From NCBI RefSeq assembly GCF_905220365.1, contig NC_061127.1, positions 6,448,001 to 6,512,000 on the forward strand: 64,000 nt of DNA, in the 5' to 3' direction. The notes below the pieces were generated by a model. That model ran no database searches. It saw only the letters and a program-made list of their open reading frames with translations, and was not told where the DNA came from. Position numbers and translations under genes: made by a program. Numbering within the stretch: the first letter of the stretch is position 1; each line of letters opens with the position of its first letter. This document shows, piece after piece, positions 12,363-23,226 of this stretch. The stretch is from Vanessa cardui. Lineage: Eukaryota; Arthropoda; Insecta; Lepidoptera; Nymphalidae.

Positions 12363-12735
12363 TTTGCAGTAGAATTCGTCATAATTTTACACATCTGGAA
12401 CGATGAACATAAAATACTAAACAAATGTACTCGTATTAATTTTTATAACAATAATACAAAGGAATTATCAAAACTATTCGTAGTTCTACTGAAACATTTT
12501 ACAAAGTAGCCTTCGGTGTTATTTTATTGAGGAATTTCAACGTCGATTGTAAATTTATATCGATATCGGCAGCCCAAGTCCAATTCCGACTTCGGTCGGA
12601 ATTCTAGTGATAAAAACTGAGTAATAATTGCTCATAATTTCGCACAATGATGTTTTACTATTTATGACTATAAAAGGCTATATAAGATCTGATAGTGAGT
12701 TTTACTCACTTTTTTTCACTTACAGGTTATATTAC

Positions 12736-13011
12736 ACGAACCAAGATGGCCCAGTGGTTAGAACTCGTACATCTTAATCGATGATGGTTCAAAACCAGGC
12801 AAGTATCACTGAATATTCTTGTGCTTAATTTGTGTTTATAATTCATCTCAAGCTCCGCGGTGAAGGAAAACATCGTGGGGAAACCTGCATGTGTCTAATT
12901 TCATAGAAATTCTATCACATGTGTATTCCACCAACCCGCATTGGAACAGCGTGACGAGAGAGAAGGCTTTAGCCCAGCAATGGGAAATTGTCGTTATAGT
13001 TGTTGTTGTTT
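12736..13011 (+). mobile_element. tRNA-derived SINE (family T) with imperfect TSD
   Basis: Head ccaagatggcccagtgg, B-box-like ggttcaaaaccagg, body ggtgaaggaaaacatcgtg, and 3' tail gttgttgttt. Flanks ggttatattac (12725-12735) and ggttgtattac (13012-13022) differ at one base, which fits an 11-bp target duplication. The segment before aggcttt is shortened relative to other copies. Confidence 0.82.
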
Positions 13012-13022
13012 GGTTGTATTAC

Positions 13023-13694
13023 CGCTTTAAATCATGTATTGTATTGCTGAGCTCTGGATGAGAGATACATTATTATTGCATGTACAAAGAACGCCGTATA
13101 CACCATGATGGGTGGCAAAGTAACGATGTGCAGAAGCAGAAGGACTCAAGCAAAAAGACCATATTTTAGTCAGCAGTCATTTTGATTCCATTATGAATTT
13201 TAAAAAGAAAGTCAATTAACTTTAACTATACTGTTTTATGCCACATTTTATTATCCATCTTTTACTTTTAATAATCATATCTCATACTTAACGCGGAATA
13301 ATATCAATTTATTTAATTTACAACAGTTAAACAAAGTAGAAACAGTTTGACATATTTTATAACTGTTTGTAAGTGACTCGGAATTTATTTCGTCTTTAAA
13401 TTGTATTGTATAAAAACAAAACGTATTTTTACTGTGAATGTAATAAAAAAGAACTCTTTTCTAAACAAATTCCATTTATTTTTTATATTTGCTATCTTAA
13501 AGCTCAGGCATTTATAAACCGATTTGGATTTTTGTACGTGTTTATTGGAGTACCAATAGTATCATTGACTAGCGGCCGTTCGCGACTTCGCACAGGTGGG
13601 CATAATTTTTTTTATAGATTTTGATTTTTGACCCTTTTTTATACATATTTTTTCTTTGTTCCGACATGTTTAACAATTGTCGTTCAATTTCAAC
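13023..13694. other. Unique sequence, no gene
   Basis: The 72-codon frame at 13406-13624 has no recognisable domain. Confidence 0.45.
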
Positions 13695-13714
13695 TTATTT
13701 ACACAACAAACAAA

Positions 13715-14023
13715 CAAAGAAACAACAACAGCCTGTAAATTCCCACTGCTGGGCTAAAGGCCTCCTCTCCCTTTGAGGAGAAGGTTTGGAACATATTCCA
13801 CCACGCTGTTCCAATGCGGGTTGGTGGAATACACATGTGACAGAATTTCTATGAAATTTGTCACATGTGTGTTCCTCACGATGTTTTCCTTCACCGCTGG
13901 GCACGAGACGAATTATAAAGACAAATTAAGCACATGAATCAGCGGTGTTCGCCTGGGTTTGAACCCGCAATCATCGGTTAAGATGCACGCGTTCTAACCA
14001 CTGGGCCATCTCGACTCTATATA
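13715..14023 (-). mobile_element. tRNA-derived SINE (family T), full length with TSD
   Basis: The minus strand carries gatggcccagtggttagaac, the B-box-like gggttcaaacc, and the tail gttgttgttt. The 12-bp repeat ttatttacacaa flanks it at 13695-13706 and 14024-14035. Confidence 0.88.
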
Positions 14024-14044
14024 TTATTTACACAAACACTTTAA

Positions 14045-14174
14045 TAAATTATATACCTAAACCTTCCTTATGAATCTCTTTGTCTATTAGTGAAAACCTC
14101 GTGAACTTTCTTTAAATAGTTTTGGAGTTAATTGCGAACATACAGACAGACAAACGCGGCTTTTATTTTATGAT
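14045..14174 (-). mobile_element. Mini-Helitron 5' part (remnant)
   Basis: Contains aaccttccttatgaatc, tagttttggagtt and acatacagacagacaaac. These internal motifs are shared with the complete element at 40309-40559, next to its 5' end. The 3' half is absent. Confidence 0.5.
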
Positions 14175-14177
14175 ATA

Positions 14178-14335
14178 CTAGCGACCCGCACCGGGTTCTC
14201 ACGGGTGCAGTACTGATACTAAATATTCTACGGAATTTATTTATTTACGACATCACATTACAAACTTCTAAATTGTTATTAGTGTTTCTTTACTACATTG
14301 TCCATGTATTATATACAAAAACCTATAAGTTTTTC
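14178..14335 (-). mobile_element. Mini-Helitron 3' part (remnant)
   Basis: The minus-strand 3' end is a GC hairpin followed by gcgggtcgCTAG. The adjoining sequence ggtgcagtactgatactaaat matches 40309-40559. It breaks off near 14335. Confidence 0.6.
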
Positions 14336-14360
14336 AAATATAGAAGTCTATATCATTGTT

Positions 14361-14460
14361 TCCAGTGACTGGAGGGATGCAATTTTTGTTCGGAGGATTG
14401 GAATTACGATTCAACGTTGAAATGCAATAGCATTCTTGCCACCAATTCACGCGGTATTTT
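14361..14460 (+). pseudogene. Fragment of unnamed recurrent peptide family
   Basis: Frame 1 reads RRIGITIQR, a stop, then NAIAFL. It aligns with RIGIAIRRGNTAS in the fragment at 48119-48264 and with the IGIA core at 54250-54440. A recurrent decayed peptide is most likely from a mobile element, but I cannot name the family. Confidence 0.5.
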
Positions 14461-14674
14461 CACGGTAACGACTTTTCGTACAGTCCTGATGAAACTTTTG
14501 TAGGCGAGATTCGACTTATATTTCTCAGGGTCGAGTCTAATTCTATATATAACGTTCCTATCGAACATAATTTTCTCGTGCTTACTTTTCTATCGCATAT
14601 AAATATAAAGTGCTTGAATTTTTTTTTTATGGTATAGGTTGGCGGACGAGCATACGGGCCACCTGGTGGTAAAT

Positions 14675-14743
14675 GGTCACCATCGCCCATAGACAATGAC
14701 GTACAGCGACGCTGTACGTCATTGTCTATGGGCGATGGTGACC
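14675..14743. repeat. 69-nt perfect palindrome inside family-A copy
   Basis: The 34-nt arm 14675-14708 is the exact reverse complement of 14710-14743, with one base (14709) between. Other family-A copies carry only one orientation of this segment. Confidence 0.95.
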
Positions 14744-14853
14744 AGAAATATTAACTATTCCTTACATCGCCAATGTGCCACCAACCTTGGGAACGAAGAT
14801 GTTATGTCCCTTGTGCCTGTAGTTACACTGGCTCACTCACCCTTCAGACCGGA

Positions 14854-14891
14854 ACACAACAATACTGAGTCAGTACTCAGTATTGTTGTGT
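14854..14891. repeat. Perfect hairpin, 17-bp arms, loop cagt
   Basis: acacaacaatactgagt (14854-14870) is inverted at 14875-14891. The loop is 14871-14874. Confidence 0.95.
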
Positions 14892-14940
14892 CAGTTATTC
14901 TACCGCCAAATAACAGTTTATTTGGCGGTAGAATAACTGA
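14891..14940. repeat. Perfect hairpin, 23-bp arms, loop cagt
   Basis: 14891-14913 is exactly inverted at 14918-14940. The loop (14914-14917) is again cagt. It shares base 14891 with the preceding hairpin. Confidence 0.95.
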
Positions 14941-14996
14941 TGAGTGGGTGGTACCTACCCAGACGGGCTTGCACAAAGCCCTACCACCAAGTGAAT

Positions 14997-15483
14997 TGTA
15001 TTTAAAATATATATTTTTTAATTTCACCAAGATATTTTTTATGAAGAAGTACTTTTGTGTATTATATAATTCGTATCTATAAGGATAACTTAATTTCGTT
15101 TTGAACAATTTACAATAAAAACTACCAGCTAAATATTCATTTTAACTGACCGTTAGAATATTGGAATGGCGTTTTAGAACGCGATATTTCTCACTAAAGT
15201 GGCTATAGTAGGGGTCAACGTTCAACGCATGGGCTATTGCAGTACTAGCGATAATACTATAAAACTAGGAGTAACTCAAATAGCTTTCATTTCTAGTTTT
15301 GCAGCGTAAAATTTTTAGTTTTAGGTTTTAAATTGCACCTTTTGAAATACACTTCGCTGTTAAACGTGTTAATTATGTATTCGAGATATTTTTACACACA
15401 CTGCCTTGAATTCTTATAAAAACATTCAATTTACGGCAGTTGTTTTAAAAATACAATTAATTATGCAATTAAAATATAGCTAA
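14997..15483. other. Unique sequence, no gene
   Basis: No feature recognised. Confidence 0.45.
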
Positions 15484-15725
15484 CCAAGATCGCTCTGTTG
15501 TAAGAATCTTAACCAATGCAAGAATCAGTGAGTTTCGAGTTCTTAATTTGTTTTTTTAATTATAAATTTAGTACTCGGCGGTAATGAAAAACATTGTAGG
15601 GAAGACTGCATATATTAGATGGAAGTCTGTCATATGTGTACTACCCGCTGAAGTAATAAGTTACATAATTGTGTTGTCTAAAAACGATAGGAAGACTTAG
15701 CCCATCGGTAGGAATGCTACAGCCT
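15484..15725 (+). repeat. Family-T SINE, degenerate
   Basis: Retains the order ccaagatcgctctgttgtaa, actcggcggtaatgaaaaac, gggaagactgcatatatta and gacttagcccatcggtagga. Heavily mutated, so an old insertion. Confidence 0.55.
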
Positions 15726-17202
15726 GATACTTTACGTGATAAACACACAAGCTTGCGTAGTATCAATTCAACAAAGCACCCGTAAAAATATATTGTCTAT
15801 ATAGGAAAAACATTACTTTCAAATGAAATTTGAATTTCGAATCAACGATCTATTTGCCTAATAAGATATCGGATTCAATCATGTTTTGAATTTTATTTTA
15901 CTTACTCTATATTGATGTTGTGATGAAACAAAATTGTAATTATTACCATGGTAGGGCAAGACCAATTTCTATTTAAACATTAACCGAAGCGAAAAATCGA
16001 TTTTTAACGCTGACCCCATCAATTCATAGCCGATAGCACTTAATATGTCCAAGAAGCGCTGAATTTCTAGGTTATAAGGTCTCCAATGACCTGTTTTATA
16101 GCTCGCTGGGCAGACGCCTGGAGATTAATGGAATCTTAAAAGACCATGGCATCTTTGTACTTTTTTTTTAAACAATTGCGCAATTAACGTTATGGCAATA
16201 TTTTGAAGGTTATTTTTTTGTAAATGATTTCGGTAATATGGCTTACTTCATAGTATATAATTTATTGTTTTATGTACGTTATCTGTTTTCTTGTTTATTT
16301 AGTATTTTTCGTTTTATAACTACCTGTTTGTGTTGTGATTGTATTGGATCGATTATTACTTTTTTTTATATACATTTCAAATTAATCACCCTATGTCGGT
16401 AAGATCAAATAATTACATTAAATTATTTTTTTATGAAAATTAACATAAAATATACAAAATGTATTTTTATATAAATTTAAACAATTTGATGAATGATACT
16501 TATTACACGAGGCAATGGCTTATTTTTGTAACGAACTGTGCAATTGTCTCTGGATGCATTTCGAACGTTCGAAGAGAATACTGCAGCGAGTGAGCCCCTT
16601 TATCACAATTGTAGAGAGTAAGATCTTTGGGAGTTTTACTCGGCAATTTGTACAAAGTGAGCACTTTCCACCGCTCCTATTTATTTCTAAATAGAAATTT
16701 ACGAATGCAATCCTAAGAGTTGTATTTAGAGCGAGATTAAATGTCAAAAGTGCTCGGTAGCAATGACCTCTGGTTATACGGCGCATTCAGATATTTATGG
16801 TTTAATAAATGTGAACATTCTCGTTAATCTAGTAAATTGAAATACTGCGTCTTTATGTGAAAAAAAAAAATCTACTGGTAAGGGAGAATATCTTGAGGAA
16901 CCCTGCTAGTGACGGATTAAATTTCCGTGGTACATGCACATAGATATGTCTTATATGTACTAAACATCGATGAGCAGGGTTGTAGAAGAAAGTTCAAAGA
17001 ATCTCCTTAAGTGGTTATCGAACTGTACACGCTTCTTAATTCGAGTTTAGTTTGCTAATGTATGCTTTTCTTTTTCTTTTTAAGGATCTTTCTATGTGTG
17101 TGTAATAATGTTCGAATGTTTTTATCATTTTCATCCCACACATACATATACACATAATATTATAAAGAACAACTGATCCGCCTTTCATGTTATATTATAA
17201 TA
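15726..17202. other. Unique sequence, no gene
   Basis: Two less AT-rich islands (about 16000-16150 and 16500-16800) match nothing else here. The second holds an 88-codon minus-strand frame (16520-16786) without recognisable domains or plausible start context. It is at least as likely to be conserved non-coding DNA. Confidence 0.4.
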
Positions 17203-19187
17203 CTAGCTATACCCGCCCGCTTCGCTGGGCATTAGCAGCAGATTTTTTTTTTAATTTTGTAATTAATTACTGGTCATCAACAATGTACAAATAATAAAGA
17301 AATAAATAAAGAGAAAAAAACATGCGAGATCTAATCAAATTCTTAAAAACAACACGTCCTCTTTTATCCCGTTCTATCGAATATCGATGTTATTACATTT
17401 GCAACCTTGTCAATACTTGCGAACGCACGTCAAAGCACCCTGAGCATATTCGTGCATATGTCTTGGACTTCCACTGTACGAAGATCTTTGTCCAATATCA
17501 GCAGCTACTTTATCATTCGATGTTACTAATCATTATACGATACGCAAAAAAAATCCATATAACTAACTCTTCCATATTACAGAGCCTGTCGTGAGAATAT
17601 TTTGATACAGTCCGAGATTATATCAATCTTCTGCTCACATAAACATAATTGGATAAACGTAATAATAGTCATACGATTGATGTGTTTCAGCTACACCATG
17701 ATTGTTTTTGTGTCGCTTAGTGATAACAATACCTCGTTTTGTAATTTCTGTACCGACAACTACAGCTGTGACTTCAGGAGCTAGAGGTGCATTAAAACGC
17801 CTTTCGTGCTCTGCATTCAATGGCGATCTATCTGCATTGATAATGACTTTGAATCATTTGTTGTTTCACCTTCTAGAGCAGTTTTAAAATCTTTAACTAA
17901 ACATGTATTTTCATAAAGCATAATCGTAAATTTGATTGAATAATTTGTGGTACTGAACATGCATCGAAGATAAATCTTTTTCTACGTTGTCCATGGAATA
18001 AATGTCCAGAAACTGGAGATTTTATTTAGATACTGGAAGAAGTGAACCAATCATATGATACACTTTAAACGTAGACGCGAAATTGTTGTATTGTACAATA
18101 TTTGTTGCTCCAACTGATGTCATTTCAAAGCAAGAATTGTAATTTCTAATATGCTTAAGGAAATATTCAGACTCCTCAGTAGTTCCCGTAACGTAGATAA
18201 GAAGAGGTTCTAGTGGTTCAACCAGTTGTGATAAATACATTTTGCCAGTGGAGTAGCACTATATAAGCAGTTTATTTTAAACATCATAGCGTGACAATTT
18301 GGGCATACTATAATCATTGAACCAACGATCACATCGGGATTTATTGAGATTGGTTCTAGTTCTTGACTTAGTCTATTTTAATCGTCGATTATCCAGTTGT
18401 TGGACTCGCTCGTCAGGTTGTTCAGTATCTCTTGATGAAGATGCTTGTTCGAAGATCTGGAACTTGATCATTACGTTGACTAACTGTTTTGGCAACTCTC
18501 AAAATAGAAATTCGGAATCCTATTTGTTTCTAAACGTATTTCTTGTTGGTATGTTGTTTCTGTAGCTCTTTTGGATGACACTGCGCATATATTGTTGATG
18601 TTCCGATCTTTTGTTTCTTCAATGCCATGGTGGTTTCTATTTATATAAATTATTTGATTCAATGATGATCCACGATTTGCATTTTTTTATTTCATATTTT
18701 ATACTTATCGGTTGATCGTATCATGCATCATACTCGTAAGGGCCATCTGTTGGTTATTTTTAATGATACGAATGAAATAATTACTTTCTCCGTGAAAAAA
18801 TACTTGTACGTGCTCATTTTCATGACAATCGGTTGAACGGTGTAGATATATTTATATCGCAGCGCTACCTGGTGGCGAGTTACCTCAATGGGCATAGCAT
18901 AATCTCTTTATTCATTTAATCTTAATGATCGATCAAATAGTTTCTGAGTTTATGGATGACACACATACAAACACATCCACTTTTGTATATAGTTGCGCAA
19001 GCACATGTTCTTCCTGTATACCAATTTTTATAAAGATCGGTGCATCTGTTCTCCAGTTATAGCAGAACATACAGACTTACAAAATTGCTAAAAATTATGT
19101 CAATCAATCATAAAAAGAATACTTATGACGAAATACGACAAAAATAAGTGTACAGACAGACTCTATAGATTTATATAGTTGTATAGA
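17203..19187 (-). mobile_element. Decayed Helitron, ~2.0 kb, both termini present
   Basis: Read on the minus strand it begins TCTATACAACTATATAAATC (19187, preceded by A) and ends in a GC hairpin (gcccagcgaagcgggc), a 9-nt spacer and CTAG (17203, followed by T). These are Helitron termini by known rules. It carries broken pieces of the Rep protein (next entry) but no helicase domain. The 5' end abuts another Helitron remnant at 19188-19780. Confidence 0.82.
17480..18660 (-). pseudogene. Helitron Rep/helicase N-terminal remnant, frameshifted
   Basis: Three separated minus-strand frames match successive parts of Helitron replication-initiator proteins. Near 18480-18640 is a basic, low-complexity N-terminus. 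At 18022-18240 the frame reads SEYFLKHIRNYNSCFEMTS with GATNIV. At 17635-17820 it reads NAEHERRFNAPLAPEV with VVVGTE, IVITKR and VAETHQSYD. A fourth piece near 17440-17500 reads SPRHMHEYAQ. Intact autonomous proteins run well over 1000 residues and carry an HUH nuclease and a Pif1-type helicase. Neither catalytic part is visible here. Stops and frame changes between the pieces make it a pseudogene. Confidence 0.78.
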
Positions 19188-19780
19188 TTTAGCTTTATTA
19201 TTAGCGTATTTCATGTATAACTTTGGTGTTTCTATACCGATTTCTATGCTTCTTTTTTATGGAATAGTTACCTAATACTGTTAACTTTTTATATACTGTT
19301 AACTTTTTGTATATGATTAAGAGTGTTATAAACGCAGGAATAGACAAATATAATCAGAAATCTTCGAACTACTAAACTATTGGGAGTGACACATGTTATT
19401 GTGAGTCAACCATAAAAGATAGACAAAGGCTGTCATGGGATATTTTTTATATAATTTTAAGGGGAACATTTCCGTAATACACAATTTCTATGTAGCTTTA
19501 ACCATTAAGGTTGTACACGCGACGAAAACTTAAAATATGGAGTAACTTCTCTCGTTTTCCCGACATTTCCCTTTACTGCTCTGCTCCTATTGACTGACTG
19601 AAAAGTAAAATCCGTCGAGTAGTTTTTGTTTCTATAACGGTTATACGGACAGACAGACAAAAATTTTACTGATTGCATTTTTGCCATCAGTATCGACCCC
19701 TTTTCAACCTCTGATAGTTATTTTGGAAAAATATTCCATGTACAGAATTGACCTCCCTACAGATTTATTATAAGTATAGA
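19188..19780 (-). mobile_element. Second Helitron remnant, 5' end intact
   Basis: The minus strand starts TCTATACTTATAATAAATC at 19780 (preceded by A). It continues gtcaattctgtacatggaa, gtctgtctgtccgt and actactcgacggatttta, a layout I know as a common lepidopteran Helitron 5' region. No CTAG end is seen before 19187, so its 3' part is missing or was interrupted by the 17203-19187 element. The 60-codon frame at 19505-19687 is not a gene. Confidence 0.6.
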
Positions 19781-19849
19781 TTAATTCTTAGTATAAGTCA
19801 TGAGTTGTGTGAAGGACATTATATATTTATTTTTATTATTAAATGATAT

Positions 19850-20144
19850 TTTTTTTATGATATAGTTTGGAGGACGAGCATATGGGCCACCTAATGGTAA
19901 GTGGTCCCCATGACCCATAGACAATGACGCTGTAAGAAATATTACAATTCCTTACATCGGCAATGTGCCACCAACCTTGGGAACTAAGATATCATGTCAC
20001 TTGTGCCTGTAGTTACACTGACTCACTTACCCCCAAACCGGAACGCAACAATACTGAGTACTTTACGTTATTTGGCGGTCGAATAACTAATGAGACCCAC
20101 TCATACCTACCCAGACGGGCTTGCACAAAGCCCTACCACCAAGT
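19850..20144 (-). repeat. Family-A SINE-like repeat, full length with TSD
   Basis: Poly-T, then gatatagtttggaggacgagc through ggaactaagat to cccagacgggcttgcacaaa and gccctaccaccaag. The 8-bp repeat aaatgata flanks it at 19841-19848 and 20145-20152. An A-rich 3' tail plus a target duplication supports retrotransposition of family A. Confidence 0.82.
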
Positions 20145-20152
20145 AAATGATA

Positions 20153-20502
20153 GTTATAACAAAAGCGTTTATATTCTATATTTTATACTAAAACTTTCTA
20201 TGAAGACGGTATATTGTGACAGTTATCGTATATTAATTGGTCATCGATAATGTTGACTCGGTACAGTCAGCGTTTTCCGTTACCGATAAAGAATACTTGT
20301 AACATAAAGGGATCTTTAAAGAAAAATGATGAACAAAGGTTTTTAAGAAAAATTGTTAACGTTTCGGCATGAAGAGGGGTATTCTTGTATAATTTTGTTA
20401 ATTTAATATCACAGCGAAGTAAATAATATAAATAAAAGCAAGAATAATTATTTAAACAAAGTATATTTATAGTCATTTTATTAGCAAAAAATTTTGAGGA
20501 AA
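20153..20502. other. Unique sequence, no gene
   Basis: No feature recognised. Confidence 0.45.
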
Positions 20503-20529
20503 TGGTTTATCTGACGGTAAGTGATTCTT

Positions 20530-20635
20530 GATCTCTATATACTAACATTGCATGATGATTGCGGGTTCAAACCCTAGCAAGCACCACTAAATATATGTAC
20601 TTAATTTGTGTTTAAAATTCATGAAAACACCCAAT
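20530..20635 (+). repeat. Family-T SINE fragment
   Basis: Contains gatgattgcgggttcaaacc (B-box region), agcaagcaccacta and cttaatttgtgtttaaaatt. Both ends are missing. Confidence 0.55.
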
Positions 20636-21109
20636 AATTTATGTTTAACGCTACAATAAATAATGAGTGGGTGGTGAAGCAAGATTACATAACGACTCTA
20701 GTCCTAAGTAACTAAGTATAAATACTAACTCACTAAGTATAAACATAATTGCTGGCCTAGAACTGCTGAAAAATCTCAAGAATTAATTTGAAAAAGTACG
20801 AAAGCGTATTGATTTCTGCTTTTGTTGTGCTCATATCATCATATCATAAGATCTGTATGTGTTAAAAGAGATTTTGTCACGTGAGTTTTCACCAAATCAC
20901 GTTGGAGATCCAAATTTTCTCTTCAAGAGCAGTGAAAGAAAATTGTTCGGTAAAGTATATTCATAGGCTGTTTAAAAATAAGTATAAACATTTATGAATG
21001 TTTCTTCTGCGATGAACATACCTTGTATATTTATCTTTTATTCACCAATTTATAGCAACTAAACTCTAACGTATAAAGTTATACAAAGAAGATCTTTAAA
21101 TCAGGACAT
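20636..21109. other. Unique sequence, no gene
   Basis: Contains a short word, gagtgggtggtgaag, that may be a family-A scrap near 20665. Nothing else recognised. Confidence 0.4.
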
Positions 21110-21400
21110 TGAAATACCGGATTGGGCTACGAATAGCTATTGAAGTTACCCGCTTGAAAACTCCCCGTAACTGCTCGGATATAGGAAGTTTATGGTATAA
21201 CAATACCCTGACAAACACGGGAAGCGGTTCTTTGATATCCCATCGAACTTTAAGAATGAGGGAATCAATAGTCATCCTTGTGCACCTAGTTCTTCACTAT
21301 TCTATACTATTGGTACATTACTACTGGGATTCGTGGCTGAAATCCGGCTTGGAAGAAAATATTGTATTTAATGATTTAAGTGAGGTTTTTATTAGCTTTT
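21110..21400 (+). repeat. Probable dispersed retroelement 3' fragment
   Basis: The series actgctcggatataggaagt, ggaagcggttctttgatatc, cttgtgcacc and gattcgtggctgaaatccgg resembles a 3'-terminal sequence common in lepidopteran genomes. A 107-codon open frame (21109-21432) spans it but its C-terminal third is low-complexity Phe/Leu. Recognised from memory of the repeat, not from another copy in this window. Confidence 0.4.
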
Positions 21401-21432
21401 TCCTTTTTTTACAATTTTTATTTTTTACATAA

Positions 21433-21931
21433 ATTAAGAAAAATCCTGTATTTTGTAAACATGTTTTTTTATGCAATTGAATATCTATTATTTTTATTAA
21501 TGTAACTCTGTTAGTCGATGATTGCCTATAACAACTTGCATGCTGTAATTACCTGTAAGTAAAAGAACAGCTGAAATGTATTACTAAAAATTACTGCTGT
21601 ACACGAATTATTGTATCTTTTGTTGGTAAATAAATAAATAAGTGTTGCAGTACGCTTAACTAACATGCTTATATGAAAAAAACAGTATATTTTATTTAAA
21701 GTTACAATTTTATGAAAGTCGTCATACATATTTAAAAAAATATTTCTTTATATATACAACTGTTAGTAACATGACAGAGGTTTACGAAATTTGAAATTAA
21801 AATATTAATTGCTGTATCGATGAATTTTATCTACGAGGGAATGTCAATGTCGAGGCGAAAAGGCCTTAAAAAATAAAACTCACGATTCACAAAAAATAAA
21901 TATTAAATATTGACTATATTTATTTCTGACT
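21433..21931. other. Unique AT-rich sequence
   Basis: No feature recognised. Confidence 0.45.
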
Positions 21932-22217
21932 ACCAGTTACCCGCGGCTTTGCTTGCTAAGAATATGAATACATTTAAAAATTAACTTGAAATATTACGTT
22001 GCTGATTAGTATGCAAAGAGGCCTTACACCTTTGTTTACAAAAAAGTAGCCTATGTCCCTTCTTAGGCTATAGACTTAGACTCTTTTCTTTTTTTTATTT
22101 CTTAGACTCTTTGTAAACGTAATTAAATTTAAATCGGTCCAGTAATTTTAGCGAAAACAAATGAAATTGTGACAGGCAGATAAAGAGCTACTTTCGCAAT
22201 AATGATATTAGAATGGA
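21932..22217 (-). mobile_element. Mini-Helitron, same family as 29006-29249
   Basis: Minus-strand 5' end TCCATTCTAATATCATTATTG at 22217, preceded by A. The 3' hairpin region has gccgcgggtaac with CTAG altered to CTGG. The internal stretches tatgcaaagaggccttacac and ctttgtttacaaaa match the 29006 and 30907 copies. An insertion of T-rich sequence lies near 22085. Confidence 0.65.
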
Positions 22218-22528
22218 TTTCAAACACAAAATATAACAACTTTTTAGTTATCGTAATATTATCAATTTGTGGAATCATAATTGAAAATCAAATTTATATA
22301 TTATGAATTATAATTAAAACATAAACCGATTGTACAATGACAAAATACTTAATCAAAATTAAATTATTCAAATTCTGACCACGAGCAATGATGGCATGCG
22401 GCATTTTAATTAAAGTGAAAATATAATAAATATAAAAAAAACATCATTCCATAATTAAACCATTCAAATGATGATAGCGAGCAATACTGGAAAATGACAA
22501 TAATGCAGAATTCCAATTAAAGTTGATA
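22218..22528. other. Unique sequence with a weak local duplication
   Basis: aattaaattattcaaattct with gcgag/cgagcaat words near 22360-22420 recurs in changed form at 22455-22520. No gene. Confidence 0.35.
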
Positions 22529-22582
22529 AATATCAAGCACTGAAGCTTTCTTTTTTAAAAGAAAGCTTCAGTGCTTGATATT
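22529..22582. repeat. Perfect palindrome, 26-bp arms, 2-nt spacer
   Basis: 22529-22554 is exactly inverted at 22557-22582, with tcaagcactgaagctttc in the arm. The arms resemble no repeat in this window. Confidence 0.95.
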
Positions 22583-22925
22583 ATAATAATTTTGAGTTAT
22601 TTTCGCAGCGAAGTACCCCGCAGCGTCTATTGTTATGAAATTTCAGAGGAATAAACTATGTTGCATGTTATGAGCTGTATTTTGGTCTGAAAGCAAACAA
22701 AACTATTAAGAAGATACAAAAGTTACTCTTTATGAAGGAATTCGAGTATCTACTTAAGCTCTTTTTAAAATACCATTCTTAAATAAAATGTTTTATTTTT
22801 ATATTAATTTTTCAATACAATCTAAGTAAAATAAAGCAAATATTATTACACACATTACAAACAAAGATATATCGGTCAATTTTAATGATATCTGTGTAAT
22901 AAGTTGCGATGATGTACGACGTAAG
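22583..22925. other. Unique sequence, no gene
   Basis: No feature recognised. Confidence 0.45.
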
Positions 22926-23226
22926 GAGAGATGACCCAGTGGTTAGAACGCGTGCATCTTAAACGATGATTGCGGGTACAAACCCAGGCAACCACCACTG
23001 AATACTCATGTGCTGAATTTGTGTTTGTAATTCACCCCGTGCTTTGATGAAGGAAAACATCGCGAGGAAACCTGCATGTGTCTAATTGCATAGAAATTCT
23101 GCAACATGTGTATTCCACTAACCCGCATTGGAACAGCGTGGTGAAATAAGCTGCTAACCTTCTCCTCAAAGGGAGAGGCGGCCTTAGATCAGCATTGGGA
23201 AGTTTACAGGCTGTTGTTGTTTGTTG
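22926..23226 (+). mobile_element. tRNA-derived SINE (family T), near full length
   Basis: Head gagatgacccagtggttag, B-box-like gcgggtacaaaccc, body gaggaaacctgcatgtgtc, and 3' end acaggctgttgttgtttgtt. The segment gtgaaataagctgctaacc is rearranged relative to the usual gtggaatatgctccaaacc. No clear target duplication found. Confidence 0.85.

Larger units (their letters stand above)
14626..14996 (-). repeat. Family-A repeat rebuilt by fold-back inversions
   Basis: Tail end ggtataggttggcgg through to gcccctaccacca-type 5' end, with a poly-T run before it. Unlike other copies it contains three perfect palindromes (listed separately) that duplicate its own sequence in reverse. The overlapping frames of 128 and 91 codons on opposite strands arise from this palindromic sequence and are not genes. 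Confidence 0.8.

Noticed and set aside
12198..12509. 103-codon ORF on the plus strand
   Set aside because: It crosses a LINE tail, a tRNA-derived SINE head and unique AT-rich sequence, so the frame is a chance fusion of repeats.
14696..15108. Overlapping 128-codon (plus) and 91-codon (minus) open frames
   Set aside because: They run through a family-A repeat made palindromic by inverted duplications. Neither has a domain, and similar peptides appear only where the repeat occurs.
17322..17594. 90-codon plus-strand ORF
   Set aside because: Antisense to the Helitron Rep remnant, where the minus strand reads SPRHMHEYAQ.
21109..21432. 107-codon ORF as a membrane protein gene
   Set aside because: The hydrophobic end comes from T-rich DNA and the first part resembles a dispersed retroelement end. 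It also lacks an ATG in good context.
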